Below the pieces are notes generated by a model. The model had not been told where the DNA came from. It made no database searches and saw only the letters and a list, made by a program, of their open reading frames with translations. 64,000 bases of DNA from Halobacillus massiliensis (GTDB taxonomy: Bacteria > Bacillota > Bacilli > Bacillales > Halobacillaceae): NCBI RefSeq assembly GCF_900166625.1, contig NZ_LT800499.1:339155-403154 (forward strand), given 5' to 3'. Positions 25,848 through 34,896 of the stretch are shown piece after piece; the stretch's first letter is position 1; every line of letters begins with the position of its first letter. The translations under genes and the position numbers were made by a program.

Positions 25848-26123
25848 GTGGGAATCACTTTTATGTTCATGCTTCTCGCCACAATTACACCATTTTTATT
25901 AATCCAGATGAATAAGCTTACACTGGCTATTGTTCAGAGCGTCCTGCTTGTGGGGATGTGGCTGTACTTTCTTGAAGCGACATTTAATATTGCTCCTGGA
26001 GCCTTCTCATATCTCTGGGTATTCTTCTACTTGAGCTTGTTTGCGGCAGAAGTGGCCTATATTATGTATGTGATTTACCTTGTAAAAACACCAGCGCCTT
26101 TCAGCAAAATAGTAGGTGAGTAA
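25848..26123 (+). CDS. ywcE: Small holin-like membrane protein, probable YwcE
   Basis: A 91-residue protein with three hydrophobic helices (about 3-18, 24-42 and 50-76). In B. subtilis the spore-morphogenesis protein YwcE is about this size, is holin-like, and its gene adjoins qoxD; the position here, convergent with the qox operon, is the same. I choose GTG 25848, with AAGGAG 9 bases upstream, since the ATG at 25839 abuts the site. Identity is inferred from topology, the N-terminal pattern and synteny, so it is moderate. Confidence 0.55.
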   Translation: MGITFMFMLLATITPFLLIQMNKLTLAIVQSVLLVGMWLYFLEATFNIAPGAFSYLWVFFYLSLFAAEVAYIMYVIYLVKTPAPFSKIVGE

Positions 26124-26167
26124 TATTTAATCTCAAGGGGAGGGACTTCCTCTTCTACCGATATAAA

Positions 26168-26205
26168 TAAAAACCCCTTTTCCTAAAATGGAAAAGGGGT
26201 TTTTA
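26168..26205. terminator. Bidirectional terminator between ywcE and qox genes
   Basis: AAAAACCCCTTTTCC/GGAAAAGGGGTTTTTA around TAAAAT, with T-tracts on both strands. Confidence 0.88.
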
Positions 26206-26206
26206 T

Positions 26207-26431
26207 TTAACTAACTGTCCGCTTTACTTGTACATGATAAAGCTGAAGAACAGCCTGAACAAAAGCAACGCCTGCCAGAAGAACAAGAACGAATTTTGGT
26301 GAATAACTGGTATAGAAAGCTCCCCAGAGAGCTGAGGCTGTCAGTATAATACATAGCGTAAAGCCTAATACATGCTTCCAGGGTAATAAGTTCATCTCCT
26401 GGTGTGGATAGATATCTTTATTTTTTTCCAT
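26207..26431 (-). CDS. Additional cytochrome oxidase subunit IV-like protein
   Basis: A 74-residue protein with two membrane helices (about 19-40 and 46-66) and the pattern LPWKHVLGFTLCIILTASAL...LVLLAGVAFVQAVLQLYH, like small prokaryotic COX4-type subunits. It follows qoxD by 24 bases and is last in the qox transcript before the terminator. B. subtilis qox has only four genes, so this is an extra member. It resembles a shortened QoxD lacking the third helix and the acidic tail. A role in the oxidase is inferred from position. Confidence 0.65.
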   Translation of the reverse strand: MEKNKDIYPHQEMNLLPWKHVLGFTLCIILTASALWGAFYTSYSPKFVLVLLAGVAFVQAVLQLYHVQVKRTVS

Positions 26432-26455
26432 TAGTTCCTCACCGCCTGATTCGTT

Positions 26456-26839
26456 TTAGTGGCCTTCATGCTCTTCCTGGTCCATCTGGTGCTGTTCACT
26501 GTCAGAATCGTTGTGTCCGCCATTATCGTCATGGTTATGTGTAAATCCAAAGGACATCGTGAATAGGGAGCCTGCTACTACTATGGCTGCCAGTACGAAT
26601 CCGTGAAACATCATATTCCATGGGACATGGCCGCCGCCGCTTGCTTTTTCTGTGATGTGCATAAACATGAACAGCTGTATACAAGCCTGAAGAACAGCCA
26701 ATACCATAATGGAAATAACGATCCATGTTGTCGGCATATCTGAACCCAACACTGCCCATACGGCAAGAAACGTTAAACCAATTGATGCTAGAAAGCCGAT
26801 AATGTGCTGTGTCGGTACGCGTTTAGATTGATTTGCCAT
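26456..26839 (-). CDS. qoxD: Cytochrome aa3 quinol oxidase subunit IV
   Basis: A 127-residue subunit IV of the menaquinol oxidase, with three membrane helices (about 12-31, 38-58 and 73-95) and the motif QACIQLFMFMHITEK. The C-terminal tail after 100 is rich in His, Asp and Glu (HNHDDNGGHNDS), unusually long and acidic, in keeping with a halophile. It starts directly after the qoxC stop codon. Confidence 0.92.
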   Translation of the reverse strand: MANQSKRVPTQHIIGFLASIGLTFLAVWAVLGSDMPTTWIVISIMVLAVLQACIQLFMFMHITEKASGGGHVPWNMMFHGFVLAAIVVAGSLFTMSFGFTHNHDDNGGHNDSDSEQHQMDQEEHEGH

Positions 26840-27445
26840 TTATAACACCATCCCAATCAAGTACACGCCTGTAAATATGAAAATCCAAATGACATCAAGG
26901 AAGTGCCAGTATAAGCTTACAATGAATGTTTTACGGCTTGTTACTGGTGTAATTCCCCGCTGTTTTAATTGAATCATCAGGAGAATGGCCCAGCCAATCC
27001 CTAAAGTAACGTGCAGCCCGTGAGTTCCTGCAAGGACGAAGAAGGCAGACCAGTAAGCACTGGACGGTAATGAAGCCCCTTCGTGTACATAGTGAACGAA
27101 TTCAAAGATCTCAAAGCCAAGGAATCCCAGTCCTAAAGCCAGCGTAATGGAAAGCCAGATGATAAGGCCTTTTAGGTTTCCTCTTCGCATTTCGCTTATG
27201 GCAATGCCACACGTGAAACTACTGATGAGAAGGAGGAATGTCATAACTAGTACAATTCCTGGTTCAAACAGCTCAGCAGGTACCGGTGCATCAGCCGTAC
27301 GTCCGAACAGTACAGCATACGTGGCAAACAAGGTGGAAAACAGGACAACTTCGGCTCCAAGGAAGATCCAGAAGCCGAGAATTCCCATTCGTCCTTCTAG
27401 AGTTCGATATTCTAATGGTCCTGATTTAAGTTCGTGGCCACTCAT
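26840..27445 (-). CDS. qoxC: Cytochrome aa3 quinol oxidase subunit III
   Basis: A 201-residue subunit III with five membrane helices. Characteristic segments are GFWIFLGAEVVLFSTLFATY, AGTHGLHVTLGIGW and a C-terminal YWHFLDVIWIFIF. It overlaps qoxB by 4 bases. Confidence 0.95.
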   Translation of the reverse strand: MSGHELKSGPLEYRTLEGRMGILGFWIFLGAEVVLFSTLFATYAVLFGRTADAPVPAELFEPGIVLVMTFLLLISSFTCGIAISEMRRGNLKGLIIWLSITLALGLGFLGFEIFEFVHYVHEGASLPSSAYWSAFFVLAGTHGLHVTLGIGWAILLMIQLKQRGITPVTSRKTFIVSLYWHFLDVIWIFIFTGVYLIGMVL

Positions 27446-29382
27446 TTACGTAACCCCCTTGCTGAGCGTTCTGTCCGCTTAATTTCATCAACTTGTACAT
27501 AAAAACCGTCATCATAATCAAAGGACCTGATCCCCATACAGACAACCACTGCAATTAAGCCGGCAATGGCTAGTGGAATCCATTCAAAAATAAGGGCAAA
27601 GCTGGCGAAGCCGGCAAATGCCATCATAATGATCGGCTTTCCAGAATTACTTGGCATATGAATCGGTTCAAGCTGGTCCTCTTCAAATGTCGTAACGCCT
27701 TTTTTCTTCATTTCAAGGAAGGCGTCATGATCATTTACATGAGGGACAGTCGCAAAGTTATAGAATGGAACCGGAGTAGGTGTTGCCCATTCCAAAGTCC
27801 GCGCATCCCATGGATCGCCAGTTGTTTCGCGCGGGCTGTTTCGGTAACTGTAATAGATGCTAAATACGAAGATCGCAAAACCAACACCCATTCCGAAAGC
27901 ACCTACGGTTGAAATAACGTTGAGCGGCATCCATTCTGGAATAATTGAGAATACCCGTCGCGGCATTCCGTCAAGACCAACGAAATACTGAGGGAAGAAG
28001 CATACATGGAAGCCGATAACAAACCACCAGAAGCTCCATTTTCCAAGTCTTTCATTAAGCTGGTGACCAAACATCTTAGGATACCAGTACACAAGACCTG
28101 CGAAGCAGGCAAATACGGTACCTGCAATTAACACGTAGTGGAAGTGTGCTACTAGGAAATACGTGTTATGGAACTGATAATCGGCGGCTGCCATACCGAG
28201 CATAACCCCGGTGACACCACCCATAACAAAACTCGGGATAAACGCCAGAGACCACATCATGGCGACTGACATCTTAATTTTCGATTTATATAAGGTTCCA
28301 AGCCAGTTGAATATTTTAACCCCTGTCGGTACAGCAATTAACATAGTGGAAACAGAGAATACAGAGTTAACGAATGCTCCAGCTCCCATTGTGAAGAAGT
28401 GGTGTACCCAAACGAGAAAGCTTAATCCAGCAATTAAAATCATAGACCAAACCATCGCTTTGTATCCAAACAGGCGTTTTCTCGCAAATGTTGCAATAAT
28501 TTCAGAGAAAATACCAAAAGCCGGCAGAATTACGATATAAACCTCTGGGTGTCCCCACATCCAGAACAGGTTCGCCCACATCATCGGCATTCCTTCACCC
28601 GTAAGCGTAAAGAACTGTGCACCGAAAATACGGTCGATCGTCATAAGAGCTAAAGCTACTGTTAAGATCGGGAACGCGAAAACAATAATAAAGGATGTGA
28701 CCAAAGTAGACCACGTGAAAATCGGCATTTGGAACAATTTCATTCCTGGTGCACGCATCTTAAGGATGGTTACCATAAAGTTAATACCGGTAGCCAATGT
28801 ACCAATCCCTGATAATTGCAAGCCCATCAGGTAGAAGTTCTGGCCTGGACCAGGACTCATCGCTGCCCCCGCTAAAGGAGTGTAGCTTGTCCAGCCTGCA
28901 TCAGGTGATCCCCCGATAACGAAGGAAATATTAAACAAAAGAGCACCAAACAGGAAGGACCAGAAACTCATGGCGTTTAAGAATGGAAACGCCACGTCCC
29001 GGGCTCCAATTTGAAGCGGTACAACTACGTTCATTAATCCAATGAGGAACGGCATTGCCATAAAAATGATCATTACTGTTCCATGGGTCGTAAAGATTTC
29101 ATCATAGTGTTGTGCATTTAAAAAGTTCATATTAGGAAAGGCTAATTGTGTTCTCATCATTAGGGCGTCAGCGCCGCCTCTAAACAACATGACTAAAGCA
29201 CTTAAGATATACATAATTCCAATTTTTTTATGATCAACAGTCGTTAACCACTCTCGCCATAGCCAGCCCCACTTTTTAAAATAAGTAAGGATGAAGATGA
29301 TGGCGGAACTAACGAGCACGATGGAAACCATCCCACCGTATATGAGCGGTTCGCCTGTAACAAAAAACTCATCGAGTTTCAT
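27442..29382 (-). CDS. qoxB: Cytochrome aa3 quinol oxidase subunit I
   Basis: A 646-residue catalytic haem-copper subunit that reduces oxygen and pumps protons. Haem and copper ligands are visible: TTHGTVMI, WMWGHPEVYIVILPAFG (CuB His and cross-linked Tyr), VHHFF, and HFHYVLIAGTVFA. About 14-15 membrane helices are expected. The N-terminal helix before SALVMLFRGGADALMMR is as in the quinol branch. Confidence 0.96.
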   Translation of the reverse strand: MKLDEFFVTGEPLIYGGMVSIVLVSSAIIFILTYFKKWGWLWREWLTTVDHKKIGIMYILSALVMLFRGGADALMMRTQLAFPNMNFLNAQHYDEIFTTHGTVMIIFMAMPFLIGLMNVVVPLQIGARDVAFPFLNAMSFWSFLFGALLFNISFVIGGSPDAGWTSYTPLAGAAMSPGPGQNFYLMGLQLSGIGTLATGINFMVTILKMRAPGMKLFQMPIFTWSTLVTSFIIVFAFPILTVALALMTIDRIFGAQFFTLTGEGMPMMWANLFWMWGHPEVYIVILPAFGIFSEIIATFARKRLFGYKAMVWSMILIAGLSFLVWVHHFFTMGAGAFVNSVFSVSTMLIAVPTGVKIFNWLGTLYKSKIKMSVAMMWSLAFIPSFVMGGVTGVMLGMAAADYQFHNTYFLVAHFHYVLIAGTVFACFAGLVYWYPKMFGHQLNERLGKWSFWWFVIGFHVCFFPQYFVGLDGMPRRVFSIIPEWMPLNVISTVGAFGMGVGFAIFVFSIYYSYRNSPRETTGDPWDARTLEWATPTPVPFYNFATVPHVNDHDAFLEMKKKGVTTFEEDQLEPIHMPSNSGKPIIMMAFAGFASFALIFEWIPLAIAGLIAVVVCMGIRSFDYDDGFYVQVDEIKRTERSARGLRK

Positions 29383-29406
29383 GATGTCACCAACTCTCTT
29401 TCAGTA

Positions 29407-30378
29407 TTAATGATCACTGTCTTTGTCTTCATCGTCGTTATCCAGCTTGTCTTCTTCAGGATGAAATCCGACGTATTCGTTGTCATTTGCCAAGTGCATC
29501 AGCTCACTGTAAGCATCAAGGTGCTGATTAATCGCATAATCACGGCCTTCGTTAGTTCCATGATCTACAAATTCAAGGTGAGTCGTTGAAAATTCTGCTG
29601 TATCTTCCATAAGGCCAGGTTCAAGCATAGCGATATATTGGTCTTCCGTGAGCTCGGGCGCCTCATTCTGCACTTGCCCTACCCAGCTCTCGTAGTCCTC
29701 GGAGCTTTCTGCGTAAACTTCAAAGGTTTGTTTTGCAAAGCCTTCACCATTAAAGTTAGAGTTTCGCCCATCATATACTCCTTCTTCATCTGCTTGAAGA
29801 TAGAGTTTATTTTCCATACCGGCCATATTATATTTCATTCCTCCTAGTTGAGGAATCCATAGGGCGGCCATTGAATCAGCTGAGGAGAGGCGGAACTCAA
29901 TCGGCCGATCGGTTGGGATGTGTAAGTAATCAACGGTTTCAATACCTTCTTCCGGATAACTGAAAAACCATTTCCAGTCTGCTGCCGTCGCATAAATTAC
30001 AAGCGGCTCTTCATTAGTAGTAGAAACTGTCGGTTCTTCCAGATCATATAGAAGAGTAACCGTAGGAATAGATAAAGCAATGACGATAATAAAAGGAATA
30101 ATCGTCCATACAACTTCTAACTTGGTATTACCGTGCTGGTTGGGATCATAGTCTTTATCACCGCGGCCCGGACGGTCACGATACTTAAATACCAAATAGG
30201 CAAATAAGGCAAATACTACAACTACGATGAATAACATGAAATAGATTGAGTACATAATCAAATCTCTCTGGCTTTCAGCTACAGGTCCTTTAGGATCAAG
30301 AACCATCATTTCGCTACAGCCACTGAGAAAAATGACAAGACCAAGCGGCAGAAAAGCCAGCCATCTTTTTATATTCAC
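29407..30378 (-). CDS. qoxA: Cytochrome aa3 quinol oxidase subunit II
   Basis: A 323-residue lipoprotein subunit II. The signal ends in LSGC, two membrane helices lie at about 40-62 and 87-107, and a cupredoxin-like outer domain follows. The CuA ligands of cytochrome c oxidases are missing (the loop reads GRNSNFNGEGF with no CxxxC), which marks it as a quinol rather than cytochrome c oxidase. The C-terminus is very acidic. I place the start at GTG 30378 because AAAGGAG lies inside the longer frame. Confidence 0.93.
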   Translation of the reverse strand: MNIKRWLAFLPLGLVIFLSGCSEMMVLDPKGPVAESQRDLIMYSIYFMLFIVVVVFALFAYLVFKYRDRPGRGDKDYDPNQHGNTKLEVVWTIIPFIIVIALSIPTVTLLYDLEEPTVSTTNEEPLVIYATAADWKWFFSYPEEGIETVDYLHIPTDRPIEFRLSSADSMAALWIPQLGGMKYNMAGMENKLYLQADEEGVYDGRNSNFNGEGFAKQTFEVYAESSEDYESWVGQVQNEAPELTEDQYIAMLEPGLMEDTAEFSTTHLEFVDHGTNEGRDYAINQHLDAYSELMHLANDNEYVGFHPEEDKLDNDDEDKDSDH

Positions 30379-30522
30379 GTGTTGACACACTCCTTTACAC
30401 AATAGATGTTATCGTTGGAATCCATTTCATAAATAAAAGCCCTTGAAGGAAGAGCTGAAAGATTATGAAATAAATTCAATAATATTATTAAGCGCTGAAA
30501 ATAGTATAGCAGAATCGGTCGA

Positions 30523-30551
30523 ATTTTAGAGTTTGTTAACAAAAATGTCAA
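30523..30551 (-). promoter_or_regulatory. Promoter of the qox operon
   Basis: TTGACA (30551-30546), 17 bases, TAAAAT (30528-30523) on the minus strand, about 145 bases upstream of qoxA. The leader in between holds no gene; the whole gap 30379-30712 contains nothing else that I recognise. Confidence 0.7.
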
Positions 30552-30712
30552 AGAAAGATCACGATTCTGATGAATTTTAGACACAAATTATTCAAATTTA
30601 AAGTGGTTTTTATAACAAATGAGGAAAAAAGAGTTAAAAACTGTAGAAAAATGGAGGGGCGGGAGGGATACAACAGGGAATAAGTAAGACTGCCGAGCGG
30701 TTATCGACAGCC

Positions 30713-31036
30713 TTACTCCATGGAAAAATACAGCGGATAATGTAAGCTGCATTTTTCATTAAATGGGTGGCGGCAGCTGGGGCAGCGGGGGGTATTCATA
30801 TATTGCTCAATCGTTAATTCATTCTGACAGTTTCCACACAGTATAGCTTTCGTATTGAAATGTTCTTTTGGCCATTTCTGTGGAGGGTGATCAGCTGCTT
30901 CTTCGTGACAGTAGTAACATGAATAATAGGTTTGGCAGCAATAAAATTTAATAGCAATAATATCAATATCTGTATGGTAGTGAGCGCAGCGGGTTTTCTC
31001 ATCAACTTTTACGCCGAGAACTCGATGGCGTTCCAT
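30713..31036 (-). CDS. CHY-type zinc finger protein
   Basis: A 107-residue protein with many paired Cys and His residues: RCAHYHTDIDIIAIKFYCC, YSCYYCHEE, LCGNCQNE and PRCPSCRHPFNEKC. This matches the CHY zinc finger, which binds two or three zinc ions. The eukaryotic relative Hot13 acts in mitochondrial redox assembly; the bacterial role is unknown. It is downstream of two small membrane protein genes on the same strand, 27 bases after the nearer one. Confidence 0.88.
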   Translation of the reverse strand: MERHRVLGVKVDEKTRCAHYHTDIDIIAIKFYCCQTYYSCYYCHEEAADHPPQKWPKEHFNTKAILCGNCQNELTIEQYMNTPRCPSCRHPFNEKCSLHYPLYFSME

Positions 31037-31063
31037 ACGACGGCCTCCTTTAACGGCTGAATT

Positions 31064-31297
31064 TTAGGCGATTTGGGGTTTGCGTCTTAAGTGGACGATA
31101 GCGTACGCGATTACGGCAGACATCAAGGAAACAACAAATGGAAGATAATTCACGTTTCCAAAAGAGGTGACCGCTGTGTGTACAGCTGGTTCAGATAGGG
31201 GAGGTTCATATGAAAATGTTAACAATATTCCAGCGACCGTCTGGAAAATAAAAAATAATATAATGAAACTAGTGATAAATACTAGAAACCCCTTCAC
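31064..31297 (-). CDS. Small membrane protein of unknown function
   Basis: A 77-residue protein with two hydrophobic helices (about 3-28 and 51-69) and a short polar loop, EPPLSEPAVHTAV, between them. It starts with GTG, overlapping the stop of the preceding small gene by 4 bases, so the two are translationally coupled. No family recognised. Confidence 0.6.
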   Translation of the reverse strand: MKGFLVFITSFIILFFIFQTVAGILLTFSYEPPLSEPAVHTAVTSFGNVNYLPFVVSLMSAVIAYAIVHLRRKPQIA

Positions 31298-31491
31298 TCG
31301 AAATCTTCCTTTCCATGATGGTAAGTTTTTTTAGTACATAATGAAATAATTAATAAAATTAGGCCTATAAAGCCTATGATAAACTCAGCGATAAAAAAAT
31401 CGCCATCTCTCATGAGACGTATGACGAACTGTCCACCGAAAATACCAAAAATGAGTAAACCAAAATAGAGAAGCCACTGAGAACGATTCAC
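31294..31491 (-). CDS. Small membrane protein of unknown function
   Basis: A 65-residue protein with two helices (about 6-25 and 34-52) and a charged C-terminus with two histidines, KTYHHGKEDFE. The GTG start has GGAG about 8 bases upstream. It is coupled to the next small membrane gene. No family recognised. Confidence 0.6.
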   Translation of the reverse strand: MNRSQWLLYFGLLIFGIFGGQFVIRLMRDGDFFIAEFIIGFIGLILLIISLCTKKTYHHGKEDFE

Positions 31492-31553
31492 CCTACAGGC
31501 TCCTTTCTTTAAAACGTTTGATATTCCTTATACGAATAAGAAGAGAAATCGTT

Positions 31554-32585
31554 TCATTTCCTTAGAAATTCCCATGTAAACCACCGGCCATGACCATCGG
31601 TTTCTCCAATAACGAGTTCCTTAGTTTCTCCATTTATAATCATATCTAAATGAAGTTTTTCATCCCACATATTATTATATAAATGTACGATGTTTCTTGA
31701 TTGTCCGATCTGTTTGAGCGTTTCTTCAAGCTGATATTTTACTTCATTTACAATCTGATTGGCTACATGCGTGTGAAACACACAAACGATAGAATCATCG
31801 GGTATCTGTTCGATAATTTCCGGAAGCAAGTCCACACCGTTTCCTTCAATCAACTGCAGTTGGTTTTGCTGAACGATCTGCGCTGCTTTTAAAAATTGTT
31901 CTCTTCTTTCATGGTGTTCCGGCCAAATTAAAGCTTTCAGCCATGCTAAATCTTCCTCATTTTTCAAATCGTTAACGTGAAGGTCAATTCCAAATCTGTG
32001 AGAAACCGGCGGTGGCAGGACTGGCAGCACAGGAAATGTCCCACTTTTAATCTCAGCTTCAATTGTCACACTAGCATTAGGAGTACCGCTGGTTATAATG
32101 CCATCATAACAATAGCGGTAATGATCCCATAATAACTGCAAGCCAGCACTCGTCCCAATTTCAATAAGAGCTAGCGGCTTATTGAACTGTTCATGTACAT
32201 AAGAAAAGCAAGGATAGAGATAACTGCATCGGCCCACTTCGTTTGTTTGAACAAGCTTGCTTTTTAAAAGTTTTCGTATTTCACTGGCATTAAGGCGGCA
32301 GAAATCTCTAAATTCAAGGAAAGCCTCCTCTTTTCTTAGAGGATGTAAAGTAAGGCTTGGGAAATATTTACGGAGAGGATGGTTGTTTCCTTGAAGAAGA
32401 AGATAATGGACACTACCGAGAAGCAGATTAGGATTGGGCTGATCTTTGTTAGCAGCAGCCGCAAGTTCCAGAATTTCCTCATCTTCCGCGATCTTTTCCG
32501 ATAAAAAACTATACAATACACTTGATCCTTTTTGGGCTTCCTTGGAAAAGCGTTTGTATAAGGGGGACAACTGGAGTGGTTTCAT
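31554..32585 (-). CDS. DUF2332-domain protein
   Basis: A 343-residue cytoplasmic protein matching DUF2332 along its length: GSSVLYSFLSEKIAEDEE, LLGSVHYLLL, the central LIEIGTSAGLQLLWDHYRY (glycine-rich, like a nucleotide or SAM-binding loop) and FHTHVANQI. A methyltransferase-like fold is plausible from the GTSAGL loop, but no activity is established. It is a single gene with AAGGAG at the start. Confidence 0.82.
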   Translation of the reverse strand: MKPLQLSPLYKRFSKEAQKGSSVLYSFLSEKIAEDEEILELAAAANKDQPNPNLLLGSVHYLLLQGNNHPLRKYFPSLTLHPLRKEEAFLEFRDFCRLNASEIRKLLKSKLVQTNEVGRCSYLYPCFSYVHEQFNKPLALIEIGTSAGLQLLWDHYRYCYDGIITSGTPNASVTIEAEIKSGTFPVLPVLPPPVSHRFGIDLHVNDLKNEEDLAWLKALIWPEHHERREQFLKAAQIVQQNQLQLIEGNGVDLLPEIIEQIPDDSIVCVFHTHVANQIVNEVKYQLEETLKQIGQSRNIVHLYNNMWDEKLHLDMIINGETKELVIGETDGHGRWFTWEFLRK

Positions 32586-32810
32586 ACAAAAGAGTCTCCT
32601 TCCAGATGGAAATATGTACCTTTATATGGTAACATGGCCATTTAAAATAGGGAGCGGTTCTTACATATAAAAAATCTTCCACTTTCCTTCCTATATGGTA
32701 AAATGTTTTATGAATCAAAGATAGTAAAAGGCTGGTTGTTCCTTCTTCTCTTTGGTACAAAGACATAATGAAATGAAAGGCGTGAGTCCCTGAGAAAGGG
32801 GGAAGGAAAT

Positions 32811-33971
32811 ATGACGAATTTCGAAGAACGCTTCGATTGGAAGCTTTTTTTTACGATGTGTTTATTTTTAGCAATAAGCTGCTTAGCTTTATATAGCGCT
32901 CAGCAAAGTCCTCAATATAATGATAACTTTATGGTCAAGCAGATTGTTTGGTATATTGCGGGTTTTACAGTTATAGCAGGTATGCTTTATTTTGAACCTG
33001 ATTTTTACAAAAAAATAAGCTGGCCTCTCTTTATTGCTGGTCTCGTCGTCCTTTTGGTATTAATGATTGCTCCTGCTTCTATAGCGCCTATAGTCAAGGG
33101 GCAAAAAAGCTGGTTTATTTTCCCTGGTTTGGGAAGTATTCAGCCATCAGAGTTTATGAAAGTCGCTACTATTTTACTTCTGGCAAATGTCGTAACGGAA
33201 CACAATGAGAAATCACGAGTAAAGGATTTAAGAAACGATTTAATGCTGCTCGGGAAAATTGTCGGTGTAACCGCGCTGCCTCTGTTGCTTATTATGCAGC
33301 AGCCTGATTTGGGGACCGCCCTTGTGTTTATAGCCATCATGTCGGGAATGATCGTTATTTCCGGAGTGAGATGGCGTGTGATTTTGCCGATATTTGGCGG
33401 AATCGGAGCTGTAGGCACAACCGTCATTTGGATGGCGATTCAATTTCCGCAGCTTCTCGATCAATACTTAGGAGTAAAGCCGTATCAGCTCGGTCGAATA
33501 TATGCCTGGCTGAACCCTCAACAGTACAGCTCGTCTGAAGGCTTTCAGCTTATTAGAGCGATGAGAGCCATTGGATCAGGGCAGATGTATGGAAAAGGTT
33601 TCGGAGAGAGAGAAGTTTATCTTCCGGAAGCTCAAACGGATTTTATTTTCAGCATCATTGGTGAAGAGTATGGATTTTTAGGGAGCTGTGTCGTTCTACT
33701 GGCCTTTTTCCTGTTTATTTACAGATTGACTACTATTGCCTCAAGAGCCAATCATAAGTTCAGCAGTTATGTTATGGTCGGGCTTATCTGTATGGTGTCC
33801 TTCCACGTGTTTCAAAATATAGGGATGTCCATTCAGCTGCTTCCGATTACGGGAATTCCACTACCGTATATCAGCTATGGGGGAAGCTCGGTGCTGGCCT
33901 TTTTAATAGCGGCCGGCCTTGCCTTTACGATATCGTTCCATCACCGGACTTTTATGTTTGGAGAAAATTAA
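32811..33971 (+). CDS. rodA: RodA-type SEDS peptidoglycan polymerase
   Basis: A 386-residue protein with about ten membrane helices, of the FtsW/RodA/SpoVE family of glycan polymerases. Family motifs: QKSWFIFPGLGSIQPSEFMK, MQQPDLGTALV (the catalytic Asp region), GKGFGEREVYLPEAQTDFIF and LPITGIPLPYISYGGSS. RodA is favoured over FtsW by overall pattern and because rodA lies near ywcE and qox in B. subtilis. It polymerises lateral-wall peptidoglycan with a class A or B PBP partner. Confidence 0.87.
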   Translation: MTNFEERFDWKLFFTMCLFLAISCLALYSAQQSPQYNDNFMVKQIVWYIAGFTVIAGMLYFEPDFYKKISWPLFIAGLVVLLVLMIAPASIAPIVKGQKSWFIFPGLGSIQPSEFMKVATILLLANVVTEHNEKSRVKDLRNDLMLLGKIVGVTALPLLLIMQQPDLGTALVFIAIMSGMIVISGVRWRVILPIFGGIGAVGTTVIWMAIQFPQLLDQYLGVKPYQLGRIYAWLNPQQYSSSEGFQLIRAMRAIGSGQMYGKGFGEREVYLPEAQTDFIFSIIGEEYGFLGSCVVLLAFFLFIYRLTTIASRANHKFSSYVMVGLICMVSFHVFQNIGMSIQLLPITGIPLPYISYGGSSVLAFLIAAGLAFTISFHHRTFMFGEN

Positions 33972-33992
33972 ACCGGAATATATTCTTTATTC

Positions 33993-34018
33993 AGCCCGCA
34001 TTTTTCGCGGGCTTTTTA
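33993..34018 (+). terminator. Terminator after rodA
   Basis: AGCCCGC/GCGGGCT hairpin around ATTTTTC, then TTTT, 22 bases after the stop. Confidence 0.85.
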
Positions 34019-34067
34019 TTTTGTGAAAAAGCTTGGAATACTTGATTCTCACTTAAAAGGGTAGACT

Positions 34068-34236
34068 GTTCCGTTTAACATGGCATAGAGAACCGGGCCT
34101 GGGGAAAGACTCGCTTTCCATGGGCGAACGGTGAGCTTCCTCAGGCTAAAGCCTTCCGGGATCTCACCCTGTTCTTCCTCCCATAGGAGTCTCGCCGTTT
34201 CCCCCGGCCCTTTATGTTTTCTTAGAGTAACGGAAC
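34068..34236 (+). repeat. Intergenic repeat A, locus II
   Basis: A 169-bp element beginning GTTCCGTTTAAC and ending GTAACGGAAC. Outer arms GGGCCTGGGGAAA and TTTCCCCCGGCCC pair, with further inner complementarity. It is nearly identical to 44762-44932. There is no credible protein frame. Confidence 0.8.
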
Positions 34237-34282
34237 CATAATGCAAGAGGACTAAGGTATAGGATCTTCTTCCAAAAATAGT

Positions 34283-34445
34283 GTTCCGTTTACACCATCA
34301 ACGGTAAAGTGGATGGGAAATGGCGAGACTCCTGCAGGGAGATAGAGCCGTGGTGAGATCCGCGAGTGCAACGAGCTAGCTCACCGGCTCCCCGCGGAAA
34401 GCGAGCTATTTCCCAGCCGCTTTTCTCTTTCACAGTAAATGGAAC
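34283..34445 (+). repeat. Intergenic repeat B, locus II
   Basis: A 163-bp element from GTTCCGTTTAC to GTAAATGGAAC. Nested arms include TGGGAAATGGC with GCTATTTCCCA, and AGCCGTGGTGAG with CTCACCGGCT. It is nearly identical to 44982-45145. Confidence 0.8.
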
Positions 34446-34488
34446 CGTCTTTACCCTCCTCAAATATGTGTATAAAATAGTGAAAATT

Positions 34489-34590
34489 ACTAGGCTCCTG
34501 CAGGGAGATAATGAGATCCGTGAGTGCACCGAGCTAGCTCATTGGCTCCCCGCGGAAAGCGAGTCATTTCCCAGCCGCTTTTTTCTACTC
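34489..34590 (+). repeat. Partial B repeat, locus II
   Basis: Truncated copy of the B element (from GGCTCCTGCAGGGAGAT through CCCCGCGGAAAGCGAG), lacking its left end and part of the interior. Confidence 0.65.
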
Positions 34591-34690
34591 TCGGTAACCA
34601 GAAAAGCACTTTTTCTGACATTAAAAATACATGCATTCCTATGAATTTGCTTCTTCCAATCAAAAAAAATAAGACAAAAATAAACCAAAA

Positions 34691-34722
34691 GGATGTCGAG
34701 ATTTTTCTCGGCATCCTTATTT
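34691..34722. terminator. Orphan terminator-like hairpin
   Basis: GGATGTCGAGA/TCTCGGCATCC around TTTT with T-rich flanks on both strands. No gene ends near it; it may terminate transcription through the repeats or protect the ectoine operon from read-through. The gap 33972-34896 otherwise holds only the repeats. Confidence 0.6.
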
Positions 34723-34896
34723 TTACCGTCAAACAGAGCTGATAAATGTCGAAGGTTAGTCCAGGGTTTTGAAAAAGCATTTTTGTATAAAAAGCAAAAG
34801 AAAAACTTCATACATTTTTTACATTACATAGAAAAACACAAATGAATAGAATGAAATTAGAAATAAAAATATTCAGATAATGGGGGAGGGATCGTA

